The notes beneath the pieces are model-generated. The model saw nothing but the letters and a program-made list of their open reading frames with translations. It was not told the DNA's origin and ran no database searches. The position numbers were made by a program, and so were the translations under genes. Below are positions 1-9,235 of a stretch of DNA of 21,891 nt, piece by piece. The stretch's first letter is position 1; every line of letters begins with the position of its first letter. Source of the DNA: CAZXCK01 sp964639225 (GTDB taxonomy: Bacteria; Chloroflexota; Anaerolineae; Aggregatilineales; Phototrophicaceae); the NCBI GenBank assembly GCA_964639225.1, contig CAZXCK010000073.1:1-21891 (forward strand). Reading direction: 5' to 3'.

Positions 1-726
1 GGCACCAATACCGAGGTGTCGCTGATCGCCAATGGGCGTCGTCTGAGCTGTTCGTGTGCATCAGGACCGGCTTTTGAAGGCGCGCACATCCGCGATGGTA
101 TGCGCGCTGCTCCGGGGGCCATCGAGCGTGTGCAGCTTATCGACGGTCAGGTACACATCCAGACGATTGGCAGCCGGGCACCGGTGGGAATCTGCGGGTC
201 AGGGATTTTGGATGCCGTCGCCACGCTGATTGACGATGACATGGTGGATTTCCGGGGCGTGTTCACCGGCCATCCGATGCTTAAGCAGGGCGCAGATGGC
301 AAGCCCGTGTTTGTTTTGGCCGATGCGTCGAACACCGAGCACGGGCGCGACGTCGTTATCAATCGTAAGGACATATCCGAGATTCAACTGGCGAAAGCCG
401 CCATCCGCGCTGGTGTCGAGATTCTGCTGGAGAAAGCCGGTATCTCGGCGGCGGATGTGCAGTCATTCGTAATCGCCGGGGCCTTTGGTACCTACATCAA
501 TATTGAAGGGGCGGTGCGCATTGGTATGTTCCCGGAACTGCCGCTGGAGCGTTTCTCTCAGGTGGGGAATGCCGCCGGTGTGGGAGCCTGGCAGTTGCTG
601 ACATCGCAGAAGCTGCGCGGCCAGGTAGGCGAACTCATCAAGGACATCGAATACATCGAACTGACCACGTATGAAAACTTCCAGTCGATCTTTATGGAAT
701 CAATCGCTCTGGAAGCGTCGCTCTAG
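1..726 (+). CDS. RACo-like corrinoid activation protein (DUF4445/ASKHA), 5' truncated
   Basis: Reading frame 1 is open from the first base, so the gene continues upstream of the window; 241 C-terminal residues are visible. It starts inside an ASKHA nucleotide-binding motif (GTNTEVSL) and goes on with GSGILDAV and IAGAFGTYINIEGA, a pattern I recognise from the C-terminal part of RACo-type activators (DUF4445). Full-length members usually carry an N-terminal 2Fe-2S ferredoxin domain; here it would lie outside the window. Family role: ATP-dependent reduction of inactive Co(II) corrinoid protein to Co(I) in methyltransferase systems, in the cytoplasm. The methyltransferase-like gene and DUF1638 gene at 6.4-8.1 kb support that context. 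The stop is 57 bp before the aldehyde dehydrogenase, so co-transcription is likely. The substrate of the system cannot be read from this gene. Confidence 0.85.
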   Translation, partial: GTNTEVSLIANGRRLSCSCASGPAFEGAHIRDGMRAAPGAIERVQLIDGQVHIQTIGSRAPVGICGSGILDAVATLIDDDMVDFRGVFTGHPMLKQGADGKPVFVLADASNTEHGRDVVINRKDISEIQLAKAAIRAGVEILLEKAGISAADVQSFVIAGAFGTYINIEGAVRIGMFPELPLERFSQVGNAAGVGAWQLLTSQKLRGQVGELIKDIEYIELTTYENFQSIFMESIALEASL

Positions 727-739
727 CCAGACTGTCGGG

Positions 740-749
740 TTGGCGCCAA
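740..749. promoter_or_regulatory. Perfect 10-bp palindrome in the gap before the aldehyde dehydrogenase
   Basis: TTGGCGCCAA is a perfect palindrome in the 57-bp gap between the corrinoid activator and the dehydrogenase gene. It could be a half-operator or chance. No matching second copy or clear -35/-10 pair was seen next to it. Confidence 0.15.
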
Positions 750-783
750 ATGTGACGTTGCTAATAGGAAAGGATGACAACCA

Positions 784-2382
784 ATGACGGTTACGATTAC
801 AGGCAGTCACTTTATTGCCGGGGAACCCAGTCACAGGAACAATGGCGAGTTCACGAGCCACAATCCGCGCACGCGCACTGATGGTGGGATCAGATTTGCT
901 AACGCCACCGCTGAGGAGATCAACCGGGCGGTACAGGCGGCGCAGGCCGCTTTTGAGGAGACGCGCCACTATCCGGCAGAGAAACTGGCCGCTTTTCTCG
1001 AACAGGTCGTGGCCGAAATCGACGCGCTGGGCGACCAACTGCTTCAGACAACAGACGAAGAAACCGGCCTGGGTGTGCCGCGCCTGACCGGCGAACGGGG
1101 GCGCACGACCGGCCAGTTGTCGCAGTTCGCGCGACTGCTGCGTGAAGGCTCGTATGTCGAGGCCATCATCGACCGCGCCATACCCGACCGGCAACCGGCG
1201 CCGCGCCCGTCAATCCGGCGTATGCTGTTTCCGATTGGGCCGGTGGCTGTTTTTTCGGCCAGTAATTTCCCGTATGCGTTCGCCGTCGCTGGCGGCGATA
1301 CGGCGTCTGCGTGGGCGGCGGGCTGCCCGGTGATCGTCAAGGGGCATCCCGGCCACCCGGCTACATCTGAGTTGTTCGCCCATGCCATCAATGAGGCGAT
1401 TCGTAAGACGGGCTTTCCTGCTGGCTTTTTCTCGCTGCTGCAAGGCGACTCGGTCAAAGTCGGTCAGACACTGGTTAAACATCCGGGCGTGGCGGCGGTG
1501 GGCTTTACCGGTTCGCTGCGTGCTGGGCGTGCGATCTACGACGCGGCGGCGGCCCGCCCGGTACCGATTCCGGTTTATGCCGAGATGGGCAGCGTGAATC
1601 CGGTTGTCATTTTGCCAGGGGCTGTCGCCGCACGCGGCGATGCGATAGCGGCTGGACTGGTGGGTTCGGTGACACTGGGCGCAGGGCAGTTCTGCACCAA
1701 TCCGGGCCTGGTGTTTATGGTCGATAGCGACGCCACGCAGGCTTTCATCAATGATGTGGTGGAGAAGATGCGGGAGTCGCAGCCGGGCGTGCTGCTGAAC
1801 CCGCAGATCGAGAACGGGCTGCGCCAGGCAGTCGCCGGGACGCTGGCACGTCCGGGAGTGGCCAATCTGCTGGGCGGCGAGCCAGTCGAAGGTCCGGCGT
1901 GTGGCTACGCCCATACCGTGATGCAAACCCGGTCTGATGTGTTCCGTGATGACGACAATCTACAGCAGGAACACTTCGGACCGGTGACGCTGTTTGTAGT
2001 GTGCGAGAGCCAGGACGAACTGGCGGCGACACTGCGCACGCTGGAAGGTAACCTGACAGCGACGATTCAGGCCGAGGATGGCGAGATTGAGCATGCGGGC
2101 CAGCTGCTGGATGTGCTGCGTGAGAAGGTCGGGCGGCTGATCTGGAACGGTTTTCCGACGGGCGTTGAGGTGGTCCACGCCATGCAGCACGGCGGCCCGT
2201 ATCCGGCGACCACTGCGCCAGCGACGACTTCAGTTGGTATGACGGCGATCAAACGTTTTATGCGCCCGGTTGCTTTCCAGAATATGCCGGACTTGCTGCT
2301 GCCCGATGCACTAAAAGACTCGAATCCGCTAAAAATCTGGCGGATTGTCGATGATGTGATGACACGCGATCCGATTGACTGA
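784..2382 (+). CDS. 2-oxoglutarate semialdehyde dehydrogenase (2,5-dioxovalerate dehydrogenase) family
   Basis: A 532-residue NAD(P)-dependent aldehyde dehydrogenase, longer than common ALDHs and typical of the 2-oxoglutarate-semialdehyde branch. Visible catalytic features are the NFP oxyanion Asn at N161, K186 in VIVKGHP, the general base E267 in YAEMGS and the nucleophile C304 in GAGQFCTNPG. Family reaction: 2,5-dioxopentanoate + NAD(P)+ to 2-oxoglutarate, the last step of Weimberg-type pentose and sugar-diacid routes. The start ATG at 784 follows an AGGAAAGGA ribosome site with about 9 nt spacing. The downstream FAH dehydratase and enolase-family dehydratase would make its substrate, so the context supports the call. 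Another long ALDH specificity remains possible. Confidence 0.85.
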   Translation: MTVTITGSHFIAGEPSHRNNGEFTSHNPRTRTDGGIRFANATAEEINRAVQAAQAAFEETRHYPAEKLAAFLEQVVAEIDALGDQLLQTTDEETGLGVPRLTGERGRTTGQLSQFARLLREGSYVEAIIDRAIPDRQPAPRPSIRRMLFPIGPVAVFSASNFPYAFAVAGGDTASAWAAGCPVIVKGHPGHPATSELFAHAINEAIRKTGFPAGFFSLLQGDSVKVGQTLVKHPGVAAVGFTGSLRAGRAIYDAAAARPVPIPVYAEMGSVNPVVILPGAVAARGDAIAAGLVGSVTLGAGQFCTNPGLVFMVDSDATQAFINDVVEKMRESQPGVLLNPQIENGLRQAVAGTLARPGVANLLGGEPVEGPACGYAHTVMQTRSDVFRDDDNLQQEHFGPVTLFVVCESQDELAATLRTLEGNLTATIQAEDGEIEHAGQLLDVLREKVGRLIWNGFPTGVEVVHAMQHGGPYPATTAPATTSVGMTAIKRFMRPVAFQNMPDLLLPDALKDSNPLKIWRIVDDVMTRDPID

Positions 2383-2411
2383 ACGCAAAACTGAATCGGG
2401 ATTTTACTGGT

Positions 2412-2418
2412 AAGGAGG
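2412..2418 (+). promoter_or_regulatory. Strong Shine-Dalgarno site for the SDR gene
   Basis: AAGGAGG lies 9 nt before the ATG at 2428. It fixes that start and suggests efficient translation within the operon. Confidence 0.8.
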
Positions 2419-2427
2419 AATAGACCT

Positions 2428-3261
2428 ATGCAGCACTACAACCGACTCGCAGGCAAGGTTGCGCTGGTGAGCGGCGCGGGTAACGGTATCGGTCGCGGCA
2501 TTGCGCTCAAGTTCGCTGCCGAGGGAGCCAGCGTGGGTGTACTCGACATCGACGAGGCGCAGGCTCAACAGGTGGTCGATGAGATTGTCGCGGCGGGTGG
2601 TAAAGGTCTGGCGCTGGCAGCCGATGTCAGCCAGGAAGATCAGGTCAACGCAGTGGTCAAGAAACTGACCGACGCTTTCGGTACGATTACGGTGCTGGTC
2701 AACAACGCGGCGGTGATGCCGGCTGGTCGCCTGCACGAGACAGCGCCAGCGGACTTTGATCGTTGTCTTCACGTCAATCTGCGCGGCACCTATCTACTGT
2801 GCCGGGCGGTGATTCCGGGTATGCTCAAGGTCCACCAGGGCAGCATCATCCACATGGCGAGTGTGACCGCTATCCTGGGCCTGCCCGGTCTGGCGGCCTA
2901 TTCGGCGACGAAAGGCGGGCTGGTGGCACTGGCGCGGGCCATGTCCACCGATTACGCGCGTTCCGGTATTCGTGTAAATTCAGTTTCGCCGGGGACCATC
3001 GACTCGCCGATGCTGCACAACTTTGTGGCGGCACAGTCCAACCCGGAGATGACAAGGCGCGCCTTTGACGATATGCACCCGATCGGGCGGGTGGGGACGA
3101 TTGAGGAAGTCGCCAATGTGTTCGTCTTTTTAGCCTCGGACGAGTCCAGTTTTGTGACGGGCGCTAACTACGAGGTAGACGGGGGGCTGGGCGTCAAAGG
3201 CGAGCAGCCACAGGATATGCCCAAAGACGCGGATTCGAAAGAATCGGTGCTGGAAATATAG
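2428..3261 (+). CDS. Short-chain dehydrogenase/reductase, probable sugar dehydrogenase
   Basis: A 277-residue classical SDR. The Rossmann motif SGAGNGIG is near residues 15-22, D40 at the end of beta-2 suggests NAD(H) preference, NNAAV is near 92-96, and the catalytic set S145, Y158, K162 (YSATK) is intact. The C-terminus carries about 18 extra charged residues after the usual VDGG end. Family role: oxidation of a hydroxyl on a sugar, polyol or related alcohol. In this operon the likely job is to oxidise the entry sugar to its lactone, or to oxidise a demethylated cyclitol or sugar acid. Substrate cannot be read from the sequence. The stop is 28 bp before the hydrolase gene. Confidence 0.9.
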   Translation: MQHYNRLAGKVALVSGAGNGIGRGIALKFAAEGASVGVLDIDEAQAQQVVDEIVAAGGKGLALAADVSQEDQVNAVVKKLTDAFGTITVLVNNAAVMPAGRLHETAPADFDRCLHVNLRGTYLLCRAVIPGMLKVHQGSIIHMASVTAILGLPGLAAYSATKGGLVALARAMSTDYARSGIRVNSVSPGTIDSPMLHNFVAAQSNPEMTRRAFDDMHPIGRVGTIEEVANVFVFLASDESSFVTGANYEVDGGLGVKGEQPQDMPKDADSKESVLEI

Positions 3262-3289
3262 CCTTACTGACAAAAAGGACATTGGTCTC

Positions 3290-4248
<959 letters not shown>

Positions 4249-4252
<4 letters not shown>

Positions 4253-5148
4253 ATGAACTGCAACTGGTCCGCTTTTATGAACCGCAGCACGGCGCGCGGG
4301 TCGGCGTTTTGCGGCAGGGCACAGTCTATGATGTAACCACGGTGGTGGGTACGTTCGGCGCGTGGCTGCGGGGCAGCGCCGGGCGAGTCCAGGCTGCTAT
4401 CGATGATCTGGCGCAGGCCGCTGACCGGGCGCAGATGACGTATCCAGCGGCGCACTTTGACAACACGCCTGCTGCTGATGCGCCGCACTGGCTGCCCCCA
4501 GTCGAAGAACAGGATGTGTGGGCCTGCGGCGTTACCTATGAGCGTAGCCGGGCGGCCCGACAGGAAGAAGCGGTTGATGGCGGTGACATCTACGCACGGG
4601 TGTATGTCGCCGAGCGTCCGGAACTGTTCTTCAAGGCGCGCGGTCCCTGGGTGGTGGGGCCATTTGGCGAAGTGGGTATCCGTGAGGATGCAAAGTGGAA
4701 CGTCCCCGAACCTGAACTGACGCTGGTCCTCAACCCGGCGCTGGAAGTAGTGGGCATTACGGTTGGCAACGATATGAGCAGCCGCGACATCGAGGGCGAG
4801 AATCCGCTGTATCTGCCGCAGGCGAAAGTCTATACGGCTTCGTGCGCGCTGGGACCGGGCATCCGCCTGAGCGCCTATGAGTCCTGGCCGCCGGCAACCA
4901 TTCGGATTGCGGTACAGCGCGGCGATGCAACGATCGTCGATGACAGCGTACATACCGACAGCATCCACCGGACTCTGGCGGAACTGGTCGAATACCTGGG
5001 GCGGTCCAACAGCTTCCCGGACGGTGTGCTGCTGATGACCGGGACCGGTGTCATTCCGGCCAGCGACTTCACACTCCAGGCGGGAGATCGCGTTGAGATT
5101 CAGATCGAAGGCGTGGGGCGGCTGGTCAACACGGTTCGGGTGGTGTAA
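4249..5148 (+). CDS. FAH-family 2-keto-3-deoxy sugar acid dehydratase
   Basis: A 299-residue fumarylacetoacetate-hydrolase-fold protein. Metal ligands of the family are visible as E154 and E156 (PEPEL) and D175 (GNDMS), with K193 in QAKVY. The stretch VWACGVTYERSR at 90-101 and the RPELFFKA block at 123-130 resemble the 2-keto-3-deoxy-D-arabinonate dehydratase subgroup known from Sulfolobus rather than catechol-pathway FAH enzymes. Reaction expected: 2-keto-3-deoxypentonate to 2-oxoglutarate semialdehyde plus water. This fits the KGSADH-type dehydrogenase at 784-2382, which would take the product, and the enolase-family dehydratase 3 bp downstream, which would supply the substrate. The stereochemistry of the pentonate is not determinable. 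Confidence 0.85.
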
Positions 5149-5151
5149 CCC

Positions 5152-6351
5152 ATGAAGATCACCGCAATCGAGACGCTGCAATGGGCGGAATATCCGCGTT
5201 TGCTGATGGTGCGTGTCCATACCGATACCGGCCTGGTGGGACTGGGCGAGACGGTCGATAAGGTGCACGGATCAAAAGCGGCGCTGCATGGAACCATCGC
5301 GCCGCTGACGCTGGGCCAGGACCCGCTCGATATTGAGGGGGTGTGGCGTTTCGTGATGGACAACATCATGTATCACGGCTACGCCGGTGCGGAGACGCGC
5401 GCGCTCTCTGCGCTTGAGGTGGCGCTGTGGGATATCATGGGCAAACATTACGGCGCGCCGCTTTATCATCTGCTGGGTGGCAAAACGCGCGATGCCGTGC
5501 CCACCTATAACACCTGCATCGGTGTGGACGCCGTGCCGGATTATGTTGCATGGCACACCGACGCTGGCGCGCTGGCGCGTAGTCTGCTGGATGACGGAAT
5601 CCGGGCCATGAAAATCTGGCCATTCGACCAGTTCAGTGAGCGCAGCTTTGGCCAATATATCAGCCTGGCCGATGTCGAGCGCGGCCTGCTGCCGGTGCGT
5701 CAGATCCGCGATGCAGTGGGCGGCGATATGGAGATCGGCATCGAGTGTCACTTCCGCTGGAACCGGGCCAGCATCGAACGGATCGCCCGCGCATTGGAAC
5801 CGTATGATATTCTGTTTCTTGAGGATGTCATGGCTGCGCCATACATGGACGAAATTAAGCTCTTTTCCGAGCGGACGTCGATCCCGGTGGTTGGCTCTGA
5901 ACTGATGATGACCCGCTGGCAGGTCCGTGACTGGCTGGAAAAGCGCGTGTCGTCGATTCTGATGACGGACCCGGTGTGGAACGGTGGCATTAGTGAAACG
6001 CGTAAGATCGCCAACATGGCCGAGGCGTTCGGCGTGCCGCTGGTGCTGCACAACGTCGCCGGGCCGATCTGCCATGCGGCCTGCATGCACCTGGGCGCGC
6101 ATATCCCGAATTTGTTCTTCGTCGAGTCGGTGCGGGCCTTCTACAAAACATATTTTCCCATTTTGTCGGACTTCACGCCGGATGTTCGTGATGGACACCT
6201 CGATGTACCCGCCGGGCCGGGTCTGGGCGTATCGCTGAATCCCGATGCGCTGCTCCGCGATGACCTGACTCGTCAGGTGTCGGATGGCGAGGGGCTGGCC
6301 GGTGGCCGGCGAGCGATGGGCGATCACTGGGCTGTTGAGGAAATTCGCTGA
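5152..6351 (+). CDS. Enolase-superfamily (mandelate racemase-type) sugar acid dehydratase
   Basis: A 399-residue protein with an N-terminal capping domain and a C-terminal TIM barrel. Candidate active-site residues are K153 in AMKIWPFD, metal ligands E197 (IECHFRW), E223 (LEDVM) and E249 (GSEL), D272 in MTDPVWNGGI, H299 in LHNVAGP and E324 in VESVR. The His at H299 and the barrel ligands place it in the mandelate racemase subgroup, which includes sugar-acid dehydratases such as D-arabinonate, xylonate and galactonate dehydratase. Expected reaction: syn or anti loss of water from an aldonate to give the 2-keto-3-deoxy acid used by the preceding FAH protein. It starts 3 bp after that gene ends, clearly in the same operon. 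Exact substrate unknown. Confidence 0.87.
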   Translation: MKITAIETLQWAEYPRLLMVRVHTDTGLVGLGETVDKVHGSKAALHGTIAPLTLGQDPLDIEGVWRFVMDNIMYHGYAGAETRALSALEVALWDIMGKHYGAPLYHLLGGKTRDAVPTYNTCIGVDAVPDYVAWHTDAGALARSLLDDGIRAMKIWPFDQFSERSFGQYISLADVERGLLPVRQIRDAVGGDMEIGIECHFRWNRASIERIARALEPYDILFLEDVMAAPYMDEIKLFSERTSIPVVGSELMMTRWQVRDWLEKRVSSILMTDPVWNGGISETRKIANMAEAFGVPLVLHNVAGPICHAACMHLGAHIPNLFFVESVRAFYKTYFPILSDFTPDVRDGHLDVPAGPGLGVSLNPDALLRDDLTRQVSDGEGLAGGRRAMGDHWAVEEIR

Positions 6352-6429
6352 CAGTGGTTGCGCTGGGGGCCGTGTGTGGTTCACAATAGGGGCTATTAGA
6401 AGGGATCACACAATCAGAAGGAAATCATT

Positions 6430-7317
6430 ATGACTCTGCAGGGGTTGTTGAACCAGGGCGGTCCCATCGTCGCTGATGGCGGCATGGGAACCATGCTGTT
6501 CGGCCTGGGGCTTACCGAAGGTCACACGCCGGAACTGTGGAATGTCGAGGAACCGGACAAGGTCATTTACATCCACAACGAGTATATCAGGGCTGGCGCG
6601 CAGATCATCCTGACCAATACGTTTGGTGGCAGCCAGCTACGGCTGGAATCGCACGGTCTGGGTGACCGGACTCAGGAACTCAATGCAGCGGCGGCTCGTC
6701 TGGCTCGTCAGGCCGCTGATGCCGCCGCTCATCCGGTGCTGGTTGCCGGTTCGATTGGGCCGTGCGGCCAGTTCTTCTCTCCGCTGGGGCTGCTGACTCA
6801 CGAAGCCGGTGTCGCCTCTTTCGCCGAGCAGGTGCGCGGGCTGGTGGCGGGCGGCGTCGATATACTGTGGGTCGAGACGATGTCCGACTTGCAGGAAGTG
6901 CGGGCGGCGGTCGAAGCCTGCCAGACGGTCGCGCCGGAGTTGCCGGTCGTGGCGACGATGACATTCGACACGCACGGACGTACCATGATGGGCACCACAC
7001 CAGAGCAGGCAATGGAACAGTTTTCGCAGATGAATCTGGCGGCGTGTGGCGGCAATTGCGGTAACGGCCCGGCTGAAATCGAGGGCGTTATCGAGAAGAT
7101 GCACGCCGTTAACCCGTCGGCTGTGCTGGTGGCGAAAGCGAACGCTGGCCTGCCACAGCTCATCGACGGCCAGACGACTTACGATGCCACCCCGCAGGAC
7201 ATGGCCGACTATGCGCGCCGTGTTCATGAGAAGGGCGCGCGCATCATTGGCGCGTGTTGTGGCAGCACACCGCAGCATATTGAAGCGATTGCAAGAGCAT
7301 TAGGAGTACCGGGATAA
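6430..7317 (+). CDS. Homocysteine S-methyltransferase family protein (MetH N-domain-like, stand-alone)
   Basis: A 295-residue TIM-barrel Zn methyltransferase. The N-terminal DGGMGTML block (17-24) matches DGAMGTML of cobalamin-dependent methionine synthase, and NTFGG (63-67) is the matching strand. The zinc cysteines are C210 (GGNCGNGP) and C276-C277 (GACCGS), with spacing as in MetH. It has no folate, cobalamin or activation domain, so it is a single-domain partner that would need a separate corrinoid protein (not in this window). Expected role: transfer of a methyl group between a corrinoid or methyl donor and homocysteine or another thiol. It sits 78 bp after the dehydratase and 6 bp before DUF1638. 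The RACo-like gene at position 1 supports a corrinoid system. A corrinoid-independent (BHMT/MmuM-like) enzyme is the alternative. Confidence 0.83.
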   Translation: MTLQGLLNQGGPIVADGGMGTMLFGLGLTEGHTPELWNVEEPDKVIYIHNEYIRAGAQIILTNTFGGSQLRLESHGLGDRTQELNAAAARLARQAADAAAHPVLVAGSIGPCGQFFSPLGLLTHEAGVASFAEQVRGLVAGGVDILWVETMSDLQEVRAAVEACQTVAPELPVVATMTFDTHGRTMMGTTPEQAMEQFSQMNLAACGGNCGNGPAEIEGVIEKMHAVNPSAVLVAKANAGLPQLIDGQTTYDATPQDMADYARRVHEKGARIIGACCGSTPQHIEAIARALGVPG

Positions 7318-7323
7318 AGAATT

Positions 7324-8073
7324 ATGAAACGACTGGTTGCCCTGACCTGTGAGGCATTGGCGCGCTCAATCTATGCGCTTTCCGCCCAATCTGACAATAC
7401 GATTTCCATCCGCCTGTTTAAGCAGGGACTGCACAACCGCCCCAAGAATCTGCGAGTGGTTCTGCAGGAGCAGATCGACGCGGTAGAGCCAGACGAGTGC
7501 GAAGCGATTCTGCTGGTGTACGGCATGTGCGGTACATCGACCGTCGGCTTGCAGACGCAGCATACGCCGCTGGTGATTCCGCGTGCCCACGATTGCATCA
7601 CCCTGTATCTGGGGTCGGCGCAGCGTTACCAGGAAGAGTTCGAGCGGCACCCCGGTACGTACTGGTACAGTCTGGACTACATGGAACGGCTGGAAGAAGG
7701 TGCGCAGGTGGCGCTGGGCGCGGCGGGGATCGAAGCGGGTGAGGCACAGTACGAGGAATATGTGCAGCGTTACGGCCAGGAAACCGCCGATATGCTGATG
7801 GAGGAGATGCGCCGCTGGTCGAGTCACTATTCGCGCGCGGCGTTTATCGATACGGGACTGGGCAATAACAAGACTTTTGAAGAGGTGGCGCAGCGCAAAG
7901 CCGAGAAAGAAGGCTGGGTGTTCGAGCGTATGCAGGGTAACCAGCGGATGCTGAAAATGCTGGTGGAAGGCGAATGGTCCCCAGACGAATTTCTGGTGGT
8001 GCCGCCTGGGCATGCCATCCGGCAGACTTACCGTGACGATCTGATCGCTATTGAGCCGATCCAGCCTTCGTGA
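7324..8073 (+). CDS. DUF1638 family protein
   Basis: A 249-residue soluble protein matching the DUF1638 pattern: CEAL near 9-12, YGMCGTSTVGL (66-76), PRAHDCITLYLGS (86-98) and GTYWYS (111-116). The conserved C9, C69, H89 and C91 could bind a metal or participate in redox or methyl chemistry; this is inference. From memory, the family turns up near corrinoid methyltransferase genes in methanogens and bacteria, and its biochemical role is not known to me. Here it follows the methyltransferase by 6 bp, which fits. The stop is 56 bp before the aldo/keto reductase. Confidence 0.85.
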   Translation: MKRLVALTCEALARSIYALSAQSDNTISIRLFKQGLHNRPKNLRVVLQEQIDAVEPDECEAILLVYGMCGTSTVGLQTQHTPLVIPRAHDCITLYLGSAQRYQEEFERHPGTYWYSLDYMERLEEGAQVALGAAGIEAGEAQYEEYVQRYGQETADMLMEEMRRWSSHYSRAAFIDTGLGNNKTFEEVAQRKAEKEGWVFERMQGNQRMLKMLVEGEWSPDEFLVVPPGHAIRQTYRDDLIAIEPIQPS

Positions 8074-8129
8074 TGGCTGATGGCGGAGACAAGATTGCGT
8101 TCTTATAACTCGACTTAAGGAGTACAACC

Positions 8130-9116
8130 ATGCAATATCGTGAACTGGGACGAACCGGATGGAGCGTGTCCGAGATCAGTTTTGGGGCGTGGGCTATCGG
8201 CAGCGCCTGGGGACATGTGAGCGACGACGACGCGCTGGCGGCGCTGCACACCGCTGTTGACGCGGGTATCAACTTTATTGATACGGCGGACGTCTACGGC
8301 GATGGCCGCAGCGAGCGTCTGATCGCCCGTTTGCGCAAAGAACGCAGCGAGCCGATTGTCGTCGCGACAAAGGCCGGACGCCGCCTGAATCCGCATGTGG
8401 CCGAAGGCTATAACGCCCAGAACCTCAACGCTTTCGTCGATCGCAGCCTCAAAAACCTGGAGACTGACTGCCTGGACCTGGTGCAGCTTCACTGTCCACC
8501 GACCGCCGTCTACTATCAGCCGGAGGTGTTCGGTGTTCTGGATGACATGGTACAGGCTGGCAAAATCCGCTATTACGGTGTGAGTGTGGAGAAGGTCGAA
8601 GAGGCGCTCAAGGCCATCGAATACCCCAACGTGCAAACCGTGCAGATCATATTCAACATGTTCCGGCATCGCCCGACTGAATTGTTTTTCGAGCAGGCGA
8701 AACTGCGCAAAGTGGGTATTCTGGCGCGGGTGCCGCTGGCCAGCGGCCTGCTGACCGGCAAGTTTACCGGTCTGCCGTCTCTGCCAGAGGATGATCATCG
8801 TAACTTCAACCGGCATGGACAGGCGTTTGACGTCGGCGAGACGTTTTCCGGTGTGGAAGATTTCGAGCGTGGCTTGCAGGCCGTTGACGAAATCCGTCCG
8901 CTGGTGCCGCCGGGGGCAACGATGGCCCAGTATGCGCTGCGCTGGATTCTGATGTTCGACGCGGTTACCTGCGCCATCCCCGGCGCGAAGAACCCGGCCC
9001 AGGCGCAGGATAACGCTGCCGCTGCCGATCTGCCGCCTTTTAGCGACGCGGATATGCAGAGAATCCGCGACATATATGACCGTTACATCCGGGATCAGGT
9101 GCATCATCGCTGGTAG
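8130..9116 (+). CDS. Aldo/keto reductase
   Basis: A 328-residue (alpha/beta)8 NAD(P)H oxidoreductase. The catalytic tetrad is intact: D51, Y56 (DTADVYG), K81 and H121 (LVQLHCP). The C-terminal cofactor region includes CAIPGAKNPAQ, typical of the AKR group related to L-glyceraldehyde 3-phosphate reductase and YajO/YhdN-like proteins. In this neighbourhood it may oxidise a sugar aldehyde or lactol, or reduce a keto intermediate. It is preceded by TTAAGGAG about 10 nt before the ATG. It may be the last gene of the preceding operon or a separate unit. Substrate unknown. Confidence 0.9.
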   Translation: MQYRELGRTGWSVSEISFGAWAIGSAWGHVSDDDALAALHTAVDAGINFIDTADVYGDGRSERLIARLRKERSEPIVVATKAGRRLNPHVAEGYNAQNLNAFVDRSLKNLETDCLDLVQLHCPPTAVYYQPEVFGVLDDMVQAGKIRYYGVSVEKVEEALKAIEYPNVQTVQIIFNMFRHRPTELFFEQAKLRKVGILARVPLASGLLTGKFTGLPSLPEDDHRNFNRHGQAFDVGETFSGVEDFERGLQAVDEIRPLVPPGATMAQYALRWILMFDAVTCAIPGAKNPAQAQDNAAAADLPPFSDADMQRIRDIYDRYIRDQVHHRW

Positions 9117-9138
9117 ATCAGGTTGTCATCAGTGACTG

Positions 9139-9157
9139 CCTCGCAGTTCGTGTGAGG
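9139..9157. terminator. Weak hairpin after the aldo/keto reductase
   Basis: CCTCGCA pairs with TGTGAGG around a GTTCG loop (7-bp stem with one G-T pair). A TTTT run comes only 9 nt later (9167-9170), so this is at best a poor intrinsic terminator. It overlaps the candidate -35 box of the next gene. Confidence 0.25.
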
Positions 9158-9182
9158 TGGGATCGCTTTTCTGGCGTATACT
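9153..9182 (+). promoter_or_regulatory. Candidate promoter for the zinc-ribbon protein gene
   Basis: TGAGGT (9153-9158) and TATACT (9177-9182) are 18 nt apart, about 54 nt before the start codon at 9236. The -10 is good and the -35 weak. A new transcription unit here is plausible because the preceding gap is 119 bp, one of the longer ones in this window. Confidence 0.3.
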
Positions 9183-9235
9183 GGCAGTATCATGTGCAAT
9201 GGGGTTCCTGCATAAACGCTTAAGGAGCAGTCGCA

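Noticed and set aside
6352..6429. Possible separate promoter or riboswitch before the methyltransferase gene
   Set aside because: TGTG/CACA motifs are present, but no convincing -35/-10 pair and no B12-box-like element or stable fold is seen in 78 bp.
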